A program made the translations under genes and the position numbers. From Gammaproteobacteria bacterium (GTDB taxonomy: Bacteria > Pseudomonadota > Gammaproteobacteria > Steroidobacterales > Steroidobacteraceae), in assembly GCA_003165495.1 (NCBI GenBank), contig PMMB01000213.1, forward strand, positions 5,492-17,045: a stretch of DNA of 11,554 nt, written 5' to 3'. The number at the start of each line of letters is the position of its first letter. Positions within the stretch are counted from its first letter, which is position 1. Under the pieces are notes generated by a model, which saw only the letters and a list, made by a program, of their open reading frames with translations, searched no databases and had not been told where the DNA came from. Of the stretch, positions 5,590-11,554 are shown piece after piece.

Positions 5590-5969
5590 TGGACGATTCG
5601 CCCCTTGGGCTTCCTGGCTTCCCGCGCAACGAGCGGGGCCCCGTGTTCAAGGAGCCCTGGGAGGCGAGGGCCTTCGCCATGGCGCTTCGGCTTCATGAGC
5701 GCGGCTTGTTCACTTGGACCGAATGGGCTGAAGCGCTCGCGCATGAAATCCGAGCCGCACGCGTCACTTGGGATGCCGATCTAGGCGATACGTACTATCA
5801 ACATTGGCTGCGAGCGCTCGAAAACATGGCCGCACGCAAGGGCGCGGCGTCCAGCGAGGAGATCACCCGGTATCGGCACGCGTGGGCTGAAGCCGCCGAG
5901 CGCACACCGCACGGGTCTCCCATTGAACTTAAGGGCCTAGCCGGCGGCCGCCAGCGTCGCCCAACTTAG
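5589..5969 (+). CDS. Nitrile hydratase maturation protein (P14K/NhlE-like)
   Basis: This 126-residue protein resembles the N-terminal half of nitrile hydratase beta. FKEPWEARAFAMAL matches the beta segment FHAPWEPRVLALNL, and TYYQHWLRALE matches SYYQIWLAGLE. Small beta-like proteins encoded just after cobalt-type subunits (P14K, NhlE) bind the alpha subunit, insert cobalt, help oxidise its cysteines and then swap the alpha subunit with the immature enzyme. Position, length and sequence all support that role here. The order alpha-beta-accessory is the classical cobalt-type order. The start is ATG 5589, sharing an A with the beta TGA. The basic C-terminus (GGRQRRPT) is encoded in DNA that also codes, antisense, for the end of the neighbouring lipoprotein, so this tail may be poorly conserved. 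Confidence 0.9.
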   Translation: MDDSPLGLPGFPRNERGPVFKEPWEARAFAMALRLHERGLFTWTEWAEALAHEIRAARVTWDADLGDTYYQHWLRALENMAARKGAASSEEITRYRHAWAEAAERTPHGSPIELKGLAGGRQRRPT

Positions 5970-7001
5970 CCAAGTCGCCTGCCCAAAGCTGCCGGTGCCC
6001 GAATCCAGCTGCAGCTCGATTTGCCCTTCACCCGCGGGCGGCACGAAAGTCTCGTCGCCCAGTATGGTCACCTGCAAGCGCACGCTGTCGGCACCCGTGA
6101 TCAACAGTTGCCCCGCGTAGGGGTACAGGTGCGTCTCGGCCGGATCGACAATTTGTTTGAATTCCTCCGTCGCCGTTACCGCGATCTCGCCGTTGAGCCG
6201 CGAGCTTGTGAGCGCGTAGTGGAACGACGAGTACAATTGGTGCGGAGAAACCGTCAGATCTTCCTCAAAATTGAAATCGAAGTTGGTCAGGTTCACTGAA
6301 TCGGAGACCACGCCGCTCTTGCTCACCGAGACCGCGAGACTCGATCCCGTGAGCCCGAATGTCTCCGTCGAGAAAGCCCCGTTGCCCGTCTTTTCGGCGG
6401 CAAGGGAAAATGCGTAGTCACCCGCTTCTGCGTAGCTGACCGTTCCCACGACGATCGTCAGTGCGTCGGTGACGTTCGCAGATACCGAGTCCAAAGAGGT
6501 CTGCGTCGTGAGCGTCAAATTCGTGTAGGTCTGCTTGCCGCCGACGGACGTCCCGGCAACCTCCGAGCAATCGGCAAACGTGGCGGTCAGCGTTTTACCA
6601 TCCACGGATGTGACGGCGGTGAGGCTGCCGCCGACCGCGCACGGAATCGTGGTCGTCCCCGCGGCCGCGGGATGGACATTTTGGGACGGCAACAAGCTCT
6701 GCACGACACGCCGGTCTATGGAGCTGAGCGAGGGCGGGACGGCGGCCGGCGCTGCACCCACTGCCGCCGCCGTGGTGGCGGTATCGGCCAACGTTGCCGG
6801 TGTGACAATCGCTTCCGCCGCCGTTGCGGTTGCGTTGCCTTGACTGATTGCGAGCGGCGAATTCGGCCCGGCGGTGCCGGACATGGTGCCGCCGCCTGAA
6901 GAACCACCGCCGCATCCGGCCAGAGCGCCCGCGACGAGGGCGCCGAAAACCGCAACTCGCGCATTCAAAACCCGCAAGCTCATCCATCCATGTCTTCGCA
7001 T
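5937..7001 (-). CDS. Putative outer-envelope lipoprotein, unknown function
   Basis: This is a 354-residue protein I do not recognise. A basic N-terminus and hydrophobic stretch end in the lipobox LAGC with Cys30 as lipidation site, followed by a flexible GGGSSGGG linker. Residues 50-90 are Ala/Thr/Pro-rich and low in complexity. From about 118 on the chain is beta-rich, with alternating Thr/Ser and hydrophobic residues. Cys121 (IPCAVGG) and Cys145 (FADCSE) flank one hairpin and may form a disulfide. No catalytic motif is visible. A beta-sandwich or barrel-like surface lipoprotein is plausible but unproven. The start at ATG 7001 has a good Shine-Dalgarno; ATG 6983-6981 is an in-frame alternative that also keeps the signal. 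The gene is convergent with the nitrile hydratase operon and overlaps it by 33 bp. Confidence 0.75.
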   Translation of the reverse strand: MRRHGWMSLRVLNARVAVFGALVAGALAGCGGGSSGGGTMSGTAGPNSPLAISQGNATATAAEAIVTPATLADTATTAAAVGAAPAAVPPSLSSIDRRVVQSLLPSQNVHPAAAGTTTIPCAVGGSLTAVTSVDGKTLTATFADCSEVAGTSVGGKQTYTNLTLTTQTSLDSVSANVTDALTIVVGTVSYAEAGDYAFSLAAEKTGNGAFSTETFGLTGSSLAVSVSKSGVVSDSVNLTNFDFNFEEDLTVSPHQLYSSFHYALTSSRLNGEIAVTATEEFKQIVDPAETHLYPYAGQLLITGADSVRLQVTILGDETFVPPAGEGQIELQLDSGTGSFGQATWLSWATLAAAG

Positions 7002-7141
7002 CGCGCTAAACTCCCTCGTCGATCAGCACGTGCCGCGACCGTACCACGAAAGGGATGGCAACGGCAGATCGGGCTGCGAGTTCGAATATGTTACCGTTGG
7101 GCGCCCCCGGGTGCCTTCTCACTACACCTAAATCGATCACA
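7002..7141. promoter_or_regulatory. Divergent intergenic region, lipoprotein / LolA-like gene
   Basis: This 140-bp gap lies between genes transcribed apart and should hold promoters for both. Apart from the lipoprotein Shine-Dalgarno and a GC-rich GGGCGCCCCCGGGTGCC segment around 7099-7115, no clear promoter box or operator is visible. No good Shine-Dalgarno precedes ATG 7142. Confidence 0.35.
7011..7017 (-). promoter_or_regulatory. Shine-Dalgarno of the lipoprotein gene
   Basis: Minus-strand GAGGGAG lies 9 bases before the ATG at 7001-6999. It favours this start over the in-frame ATG six codons later. Confidence 0.6.
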
Positions 7142-7915
7142 ATGAAAAACACTCCATCGAATCGAAGTCTCTCCCTGCTTTTCGGATTACTGATGTGCGG
7201 GTTGGCCGCTCGTGTGGTATCGGCGCCGACACTCGAGCAGCTGGTGGCCCAGAATATTGAAGCGCGCGGCGGCGCAGCGGCCCTGGCGGCTATGAAGTCG
7301 CTGAAGATTCAAGGCAAATTGCTCATCCAGGATGATCAATACGAGCTTCTGTACGTACAGACGGTGCGTCGTCCCTCGTCGATACGAACGGAGGCGACGA
7401 TTCAGGGTCTGACGCAGGTCCAGGCATTTGACGGCACGATCGGCTGGCAGATCAATCCGTTTCAGGGTCGCAAGGATCCGGAGCGGCTGTCCACAGACGA
7501 TATCAAAAGCCTCGCCGAGACCGTGGCGGATTTTGATGGAGCGCTGGTCGACTGGCAGAAGAAGGGCAACAAGCTCGAATACCTCGGCACGGAAGACATT
7601 GACGGCACACTGGCCCACAAGATCAAGTTGACCCGACCCAGCGGGGACACGGAGTACGTGTATCTGGACCCCGATCATTTCCTGGAGATTCGACTCTTGA
7701 GCCAACGCACTGAACATGGGGTGCAGGTCGAGACCGAAACAGATCTCGGCGACTACGAGAAAATTGACGGGGTCCTCATCCCCTTCTCAGTAGAATCAGG
7801 ACTCAAGGGATCCTCTGATCGGCAGAAGCTGGTCGTGAACAAGGCGGATGTCAACGCCAAGACGGACGACGCCTGGTTCGAATTCCCGGTCGTCCAGCCC
7901 AAACTTAAGCATTGA
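7142..7915 (+). CDS. Periplasmic LolA-like protein (lipoprotein-sorting-protein family)
   Basis: This 257-residue protein has an N-terminal signal peptide with hydrophobic core SLLFGLLMCGLAA and probable cleavage after VVSA at residue 28. The mature start, with QNIEARGGAAALAAMKSLKIQGK at about 37-59 (a helix ending in the ARGG-type turn, then a first strand), is the usual opening of the large family annotated as outer membrane lipoprotein-sorting protein. Its half-barrel fold resembles LolA/LolB and holds lipid-like ligands. Later strands include GTIGWQINPF at about 99-108 and EYVYLDPDHFLEIRL around 175-189. True LolA is shorter and does not share this ending, so a chaperone role is uncertain. 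The frame is open back to 7055, but the signal peptide supports ATG 7142. Its stop is 17 bp before the propeller gene, so they are probably cotranscribed. Confidence 0.78.
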   Translation: MKNTPSNRSLSLLFGLLMCGLAARVVSAPTLEQLVAQNIEARGGAAALAAMKSLKIQGKLLIQDDQYELLYVQTVRRPSSIRTEATIQGLTQVQAFDGTIGWQINPFQGRKDPERLSTDDIKSLAETVADFDGALVDWQKKGNKLEYLGTEDIDGTLAHKIKLTRPSGDTEYVYLDPDHFLEIRLLSQRTEHGVQVETETDLGDYEKIDGVLIPFSVESGLKGSSDRQKLVVNKADVNAKTDDAWFEFPVVQPKLKH

Positions 7916-7920
7916 TCTTT

Positions 7921-7924
7921 AGGA
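7921..7924 (+). promoter_or_regulatory. Shine-Dalgarno deciding the propeller gene start
   Basis: AGGA at 7921-7924 lies 8 bases before ATG 7933. The other in-frame starts are TTG 7912 and ATG 7924. Neither has a comparable site, and ATG 7924 overlaps the AGGA itself. Confidence 0.55.
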
Positions 7925-7932
7925 TGCGTAGC

Positions 7933-10900
7933 ATGTTTTCCAACAAGTCTTCGGTACTCGGCGGCCTGGCACTCCTCGCGGTCTCCCAGGTCTACGCCCA
8001 ACAGGCGCCCTACTCTTCCGCAACGATCTCCGGTCTCGCTGCGAGAAATATCGGCTCGGCGACGATGAGCGGGCGTATTTCCGCGATTGTCGGCGCCAAG
8101 GACCCTTCGGGTCGCACCATTTTCTATGTCGGCGCGGCGAGCGGAGGCGTGTGGAAGAGCGAGGATGGGGGAACGCACTACAAGCCGGTCTTTGACGACC
8201 AACCGGTGCAGTCGATCGGTTCGCTGGCGTTGGATCCATCGCACCCGTCGACCCTCTGGGTCGGTACCGGCGAGGTGTGGACCCGGAACAGCGTGTCGAT
8301 CGGGGACGGCGTCTACAAGTCCACCGACGGCGGCGACACTTGGCGGAACATGGGTCTGCCGCAATCCGAACGAATCGCCAAAGTTCTCGTCAATCCCAAG
8401 AACTCCAACATCGTCTTCGCCTGCGCCGCGGGCAAGCTCTGGAACGATTCCCCCGACCGCGGACTCTACAAGACGATCGATGGCGGCAACACTTGGAGCC
8501 TGGTGCTGCGCGGCGCGAATCTCTCCACCGGTTGCTCGAGTCTGGCACTCGACCCCGTCGATCCGAACGTGATCTTCGCGGCCTTGTGGGATTTCCGCCG
8601 CAAGGGATGGACGTTTCGCTCCGGCGGAGAGACGTCGACTGCGCCGTCGGGAAGCGGCCTTTTCCGCTCCGCGGACGGCGGCGAAACCTGGCGGGAAATC
8701 ACGCAGGCGGGCAACGCCGGATTCCCGCGCAAGCCTTATGGACGCATCGCGGTCGCTATCGCCCCCAGCGAGTCCAATCGCATCTACGCCTACGTAGAGT
8801 CGACGGATAGTGCGCTGTACGTGTCGGACGACGCGGGAAAGACCTGGCAGCAACGGGACAAGAGCACGTGGATGGTGTGGCGTTCGTTTTATTTCGCCAA
8901 TCTCGTGGTCGACCCGAAGAATCCTGATCGCGTCTTCAAGACCGATGGCGCACTGATTGTGAGCGACGATGCGGGGAAGAGCTTCAGTACGGTCGGCGGC
9001 TTCGCCGGCATGCACGGCGACGTGCACGACCTATGGATCGACCCGTCCAACACGCAGAACGTCATCGCCGGCGACGACGGTGGCATCTGGTACTCCTACA
9101 ACGGCGGCACCAAATGGTGGAAAGCCGGCAACCTCCCTGTTTCGCAGTTCTACCACGTCAGCGTCGACAACGCGGACCCCTACAAAGTTTATGGCGGCCT
9201 ACAAGACAACGGCTCCTGGTCAGGCGAGACCGTTCATCCGGGTGGCATTACCAACGCGCAGTGGCAGCCGGTATACGGCAACGACGGCTTCTGGGTGTAT
9301 GAAGATCCCGCGGACTCCACGTACATTTATGCGGAGGGCCAGGGTGGCACCATTAACCGCGTGAATCGCTGGAACTCTGATATGCGGGACATTCATCCAC
9401 TGTTGAATGACGCAGAACTCGCCAAGGATAAAAAGCTGCGTTTCAACTGGAATACGCCGATTGCGCTCTCCCCCAACGAGCGCGGCACGATTTATATCGG
9501 CAGCCAGTTCCTGCTGCGCTCTAAAGACCACGGACAGAGCTGGCAGCGCATTTCGCCGGATCTGACGACGAATGACCCGGCACATCAGAAACAGGAACAA
9601 TCCGGCGGCGTCACGATCGACAATTCGGCGGCCGAGATGTACGAGACTATCTTCTCGATCAGCGAATCCCCTAAGGACGGCAAGGTCATCTGGGCCGGGA
9701 CCGATGACGGGCGCCTGCAAGTCACCCAGGATGGCGGAGGCCAATGGCGGGATGTGATCGGCAATGTCCGGGGGCTGCCGAAGGGCGCCTGGGTGAACTG
9801 GGTGCAGGCGGGCAACTTCGATGCCGGCACAGCCTATGCGGCCTTCGACCTGCATACCTACGGCGACATGGCCGCCTACGTCTATCGGACGCGCGATTAT
9901 GGCAAGACGTGGACCGCGCTCGTCTCGCCTGCCGATCTGAAGACGGTTCGCGGTTATGCGCACGTCATCAAGGAGGACCTCAAGAGCACCAATTTGCTTT
10001 TTCTCGGCACTGAATTCGGGCTCTACGTGTCGATTGACAGTGGTGAGCGCTGGGCGCAATTCAGGGGCGGCCATTTTCCCGACGTGGCGGTCCGCGATAT
10101 CGCCATCCAGCCGCGCGAGAATGATCTCGTTCTGGCGACCCATGGGCGCGGCATTTGGATTGTGGACGACATTACGCCGCTGCGGGCCCTGTCGGCCGAC
10201 CTGCTCGGCAAGGATTTCAGCCTCGTCTCATCGCGTCCGGCGATTCAGCGACTGCGCCCCAACGGCGGTGAAGTGACCGGTGCCGCCGTATTCATTGGCG
10301 ACAATCCACCAGATGGCGCCGCGATCAGCTACTACCAGCGCTCACGTCATTTGTACGGCAAACTGAAACTCGAGATCATGGACGAGAACGGCAAGGTGAT
10401 CGCGGATCTGCCGGCGAGCAAGCGCGCCGGCCTCAATCGAGTCGTCTGGAACATGCTGGAAAAACCGCCCCGCGTTCCTCCGGCGGCGCAACTGGCGGGA
10501 GCCGGCACGCAGGGCCCGCGCGTGCCGCCGGGCCCGTACACCGTCCGGGTAACGAATAACGGTCAGTCTTATGAGTCGCCGCTGGTCGTGACCATCGATC
10601 CTTCAGCGACGTTCACACTGGCGGACCGACAGGCGCAGCATGCGGCCGCTGTTCGCGTCAAGAAGCTGTTCGGCGCCGAAAGCAAGCTGATGGAGCAAAT
10701 CCTGGGCTTGCGGGCCAACCTAACCGAGGCCGGCGCTGGCCTGGCGAAGGACAGTCCGCTGGCGCGCAGCCTGACGGAGTTCGACGGCAAGGTCGATGCG
10801 GTGCGAAAGCAGATCGTCGCCACGACCGAGGGCGGCGCAATCACTGGCGAAGAGCGCCTGAGAGAGCATACCGACCAGCTCTATGGGGCGCTGCTGACCT

Positions 10901-11163
10901 ATGAGGGCAAGCCCACGGCGTATCAGCAGGAGAACATCATCGCGCTGGAGGCAGAATTCACGCGTATACAGCGTGCCCTCGAGGTCTTGACCGATCAGAA
11001 TCTCGCGGGCCTGAACCGGAAACTCACAGGCGCCGGAATCAGCCCCATCAAGATGAAGTCGACGGATAGCGACGAGGAAGACGGCACTGATGAGGCTTCC
11101 GCGAATCCTCATGCACTCATGGAGCGATTGCGGGACGGACGGATATCGCTCGGTCGCTCGTGA
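7933..11163 (+). CDS. Large secreted BNR/VPS10-type beta-propeller protein
   Basis: This 1076-residue protein has a signal peptide with likely cleavage after VYA at residue 22. About eleven Asp-box (SxDxGxTW-like) motifs follow, near residues 75, 129, 180, 245, 297, 343, 387, 529, 597, 652 and 699; clear copies are KSTDGGDTW, KTIDGGNTW and RSADGGETW. This spacing indicates one or two beta-propellers of the sortilin/VPS10 or BNR glycosidase-like type, often annotated as glycosyl hydrolase or VPS10-domain protein. No sialidase arginine triad could be identified, so enzyme activity is not claimed. Residues from about 790 to 890 look like a FlgD/Ig-like beta domain (ending PPGPYTVRV). A long, charged helical tail follows, ending in an acidic stretch (DSDEEDGTDEA). 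It probably acts in the periplasm or at the surface, binding peptides or glycans. ATG 7933 is chosen by its Shine-Dalgarno. Confidence 0.88.
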   Translation: MFSNKSSVLGGLALLAVSQVYAQQAPYSSATISGLAARNIGSATMSGRISAIVGAKDPSGRTIFYVGAASGGVWKSEDGGTHYKPVFDDQPVQSIGSLALDPSHPSTLWVGTGEVWTRNSVSIGDGVYKSTDGGDTWRNMGLPQSERIAKVLVNPKNSNIVFACAAGKLWNDSPDRGLYKTIDGGNTWSLVLRGANLSTGCSSLALDPVDPNVIFAALWDFRRKGWTFRSGGETSTAPSGSGLFRSADGGETWREITQAGNAGFPRKPYGRIAVAIAPSESNRIYAYVESTDSALYVSDDAGKTWQQRDKSTWMVWRSFYFANLVVDPKNPDRVFKTDGALIVSDDAGKSFSTVGGFAGMHGDVHDLWIDPSNTQNVIAGDDGGIWYSYNGGTKWWKAGNLPVSQFYHVSVDNADPYKVYGGLQDNGSWSGETVHPGGITNAQWQPVYGNDGFWVYEDPADSTYIYAEGQGGTINRVNRWNSDMRDIHPLLNDAELAKDKKLRFNWNTPIALSPNERGTIYIGSQFLLRSKDHGQSWQRISPDLTTNDPAHQKQEQSGGVTIDNSAAEMYETIFSISESPKDGKVIWAGTDDGRLQVTQDGGGQWRDVIGNVRGLPKGAWVNWVQAGNFDAGTAYAAFDLHTYGDMAAYVYRTRDYGKTWTALVSPADLKTVRGYAHVIKEDLKSTNLLFLGTEFGLYVSIDSGERWAQFRGGHFPDVAVRDIAIQPRENDLVLATHGRGIWIVDDITPLRALSADLLGKDFSLVSSRPAIQRLRPNGGEVTGAAVFIGDNPPDGAAISYYQRSRHLYGKLKLEIMDENGKVIADLPASKRAGLNRVVWNMLEKPPRVPPAAQLAGAGTQGPRVPPGPYTVRVTNNGQSYESPLVVTIDPSATFTLADRQAQHAAAVRVKKLFGAESKLMEQILGLRANLTEAGAGLAKDSPLARSLTEFDGKVDAVRKQIVATTEGGAITGEERLREHTDQLYGALLTYEGKPTAYQQENIIALEAEFTRIQRALEVLTDQNLAGLNRKLTGAGISPIKMKSTDSDEEDGTDEASANPHALMERLRDGRISLGRS

Positions 11164-11179
11164 TCGGCTGCCGCACGGC

Positions 11180-11554
11180 CTATTCTCCTTTGCGCTCCAG
11201 GGGTGTGTTCTCGAATTCGAAGACCGCGGGCGGATCCAGTGCCGTCCGAGTCCAACTGCCGTCCTTCTGTCGAACGAGACCGTAAGCCGGCCAGTAGTGC
11301 TTGTCGAGTTTCAGGGTGATCACATCCGTTTGGCCGTTCCAACTCACGGTCTTCAAGCGCAATGACGACCGATCGGGCTTACCGCTGACTGCTTTGATGA
11401 AGGCATCGAGATCGGCGGTCGGTTGACCATCGACTTCGACGATGCGCCGGCCCGCATACAGTCCGTGATGCGTCGCCGGCGAGCCGTAAAAGAAGAAGGA
11501 CACAAAAACGCCGTATGGAGCGATGCCGCGCTGCGCCGCCATGGCACGATGCGG
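11180..11554 (-). CDS. PDZ-domain end of a trypsin-like (S1C) protease, partial
   Basis: The frame is open to the right edge and ends at TAG 11182-11180, so only the last 124 residues are present. The visible segments PYGVFVSFFFYGSPA, GLYAGRRIVEVDGQPTADLDAF and VITLKLDKHYWP read as a PDZ domain: a substrate-binding GVFV loop, then the IVEVDG strand and the helix after it. They match the C-terminal PDZ of periplasmic trypsin-like DegP-related proteases. The catalytic triad would lie outside the window, so protease activity is inferred only from the family. The ATG at 11542-11540 is internal and not a likely start. The gene is convergent with the propeller gene, with 16 bp between their stops and no visible terminator. 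Confidence 0.72.
   Translation of the reverse strand, partial: PHRAMAAQRGIAPYGVFVSFFFYGSPATHHGLYAGRRIVEVDGQPTADLDAFIKAVSGKPDRSSLRLKTVSWNGQTDVITLKLDKHYWPAYGLVRQKDGSWTRTALDPPAVFEFENTPLERKGE

Noticed and set aside
5943..5952. GGCGGCCGCC palindrome as a bidirectional terminator between convergent genes
   Set aside because: It has no loop and no following T run, and it lies within both coding regions. It is a chance palindrome in GC-rich DNA.
4274..5969. Thiocyanate hydrolase gene set (homologous three-subunit enzyme)
   Set aside because: Thiocyanate hydrolase splits the beta homologue into two subunits. Here beta is full length (220 residues), and the third gene repeats the beta N-terminal half instead of supplying the C-terminal half. 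The claw context CTLCSCYPWP also fits nitrile hydratase.
7055..7141. 29-residue N-terminal extension of the LolA-like protein
   Set aside because: It would bury the signal peptide, has no good ribosome binding site, and would occupy most of the divergent promoter region.
7753..9027. Long minus-strand open frame (424 codons) inside the propeller gene
   Set aside because: Its translation is Arg/Ala/His-rich without a recognisable domain. It is antisense to clear Asp-box coding sequence, as expected for a shadow frame in high-GC DNA.
9220..10143. Second long minus-strand open frame (307 codons) inside the propeller gene
   Set aside because: It has the same shadow character: antisense to conserved propeller repeats and with no family resemblance.
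1..11554. CRISPR array, tRNA, rRNA, insertion sequence or integrase
   Set aside because: No regular spaced repeats, tRNA-like cloverleaf, transposase motif or terminal inverted repeats were seen on either strand.

Overview
The window looks like chromosome from a high-GC Gram-negative bacterium. Evidence for an outer membrane and periplasm includes lipobox lipoproteins, a Tat-type signal, a LolA-like protein and a PDZ protease fragment. A proteobacterium, perhaps a soil-type gammaproteobacterium, fits best, but no RNA or marker gene settles this. No tRNA, rRNA, insertion sequence or CRISPR array was seen.

Layout. (1) Positions 1-3453, minus strand: five genes packed head to tail, read from 3453 downwards. 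They are Sua5-type threonylcarbamoyl-AMP synthase, a fold-III PLP decarboxylase (ornithine/lysine type), a Tat-exported M15/DUF882 murein peptidase, a lipoprotein c-type cytochrome, and a HIT-family hydrolase cut by the left edge. Stop and start codons overlap at three of the four junctions. (2) 3562-4074, minus: a GNAT acetyltransferase of the phosphinothricin acetyltransferase type. (3) 4075-4273: a divergent control region with a palindrome over the next start codon, direct repeats and an inverted repeat. (4) 4274-5969, plus: a compact cobalt-type nitrile hydratase operon of alpha subunit, beta subunit and P14K-like maturation protein, again with overlapping stops and starts. (5) 5937-7001, minus: a low-complexity lipoprotein of unknown function whose 3' end overlaps the nitrile hydratase operon by 33 bp. 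(6) 7142-11163, plus: a LolA-like periplasmic protein followed 17 bp later by a very large secreted BNR/VPS10-type beta-propeller protein. (7) 11180-11554, minus: the C-terminal PDZ part of a serine-protease-like protein, cut by the right edge.

How they work together. The nitrile hydratase genes form one functional unit: the two subunits make the enzyme that hydrates nitriles to amides, and the third protein loads cobalt. No amidase, aldoxime dehydratase or cobalt transporter lies in the window, so the fate of the amide is not shown. The five-gene minus-strand unit mixes tRNA modification, amine synthesis, wall remodelling and electron transfer. It is a co-expression unit by layout, with no obvious single pathway. 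The LolA-like/propeller pair looks like an export or envelope unit of unknown role. I see no clearly new defence or mobile system. The most unusual items are the start-codon palindrome, the possible leaderless promoter of the Sua5 operon, and the decarboxylase-murein peptidase coupling.
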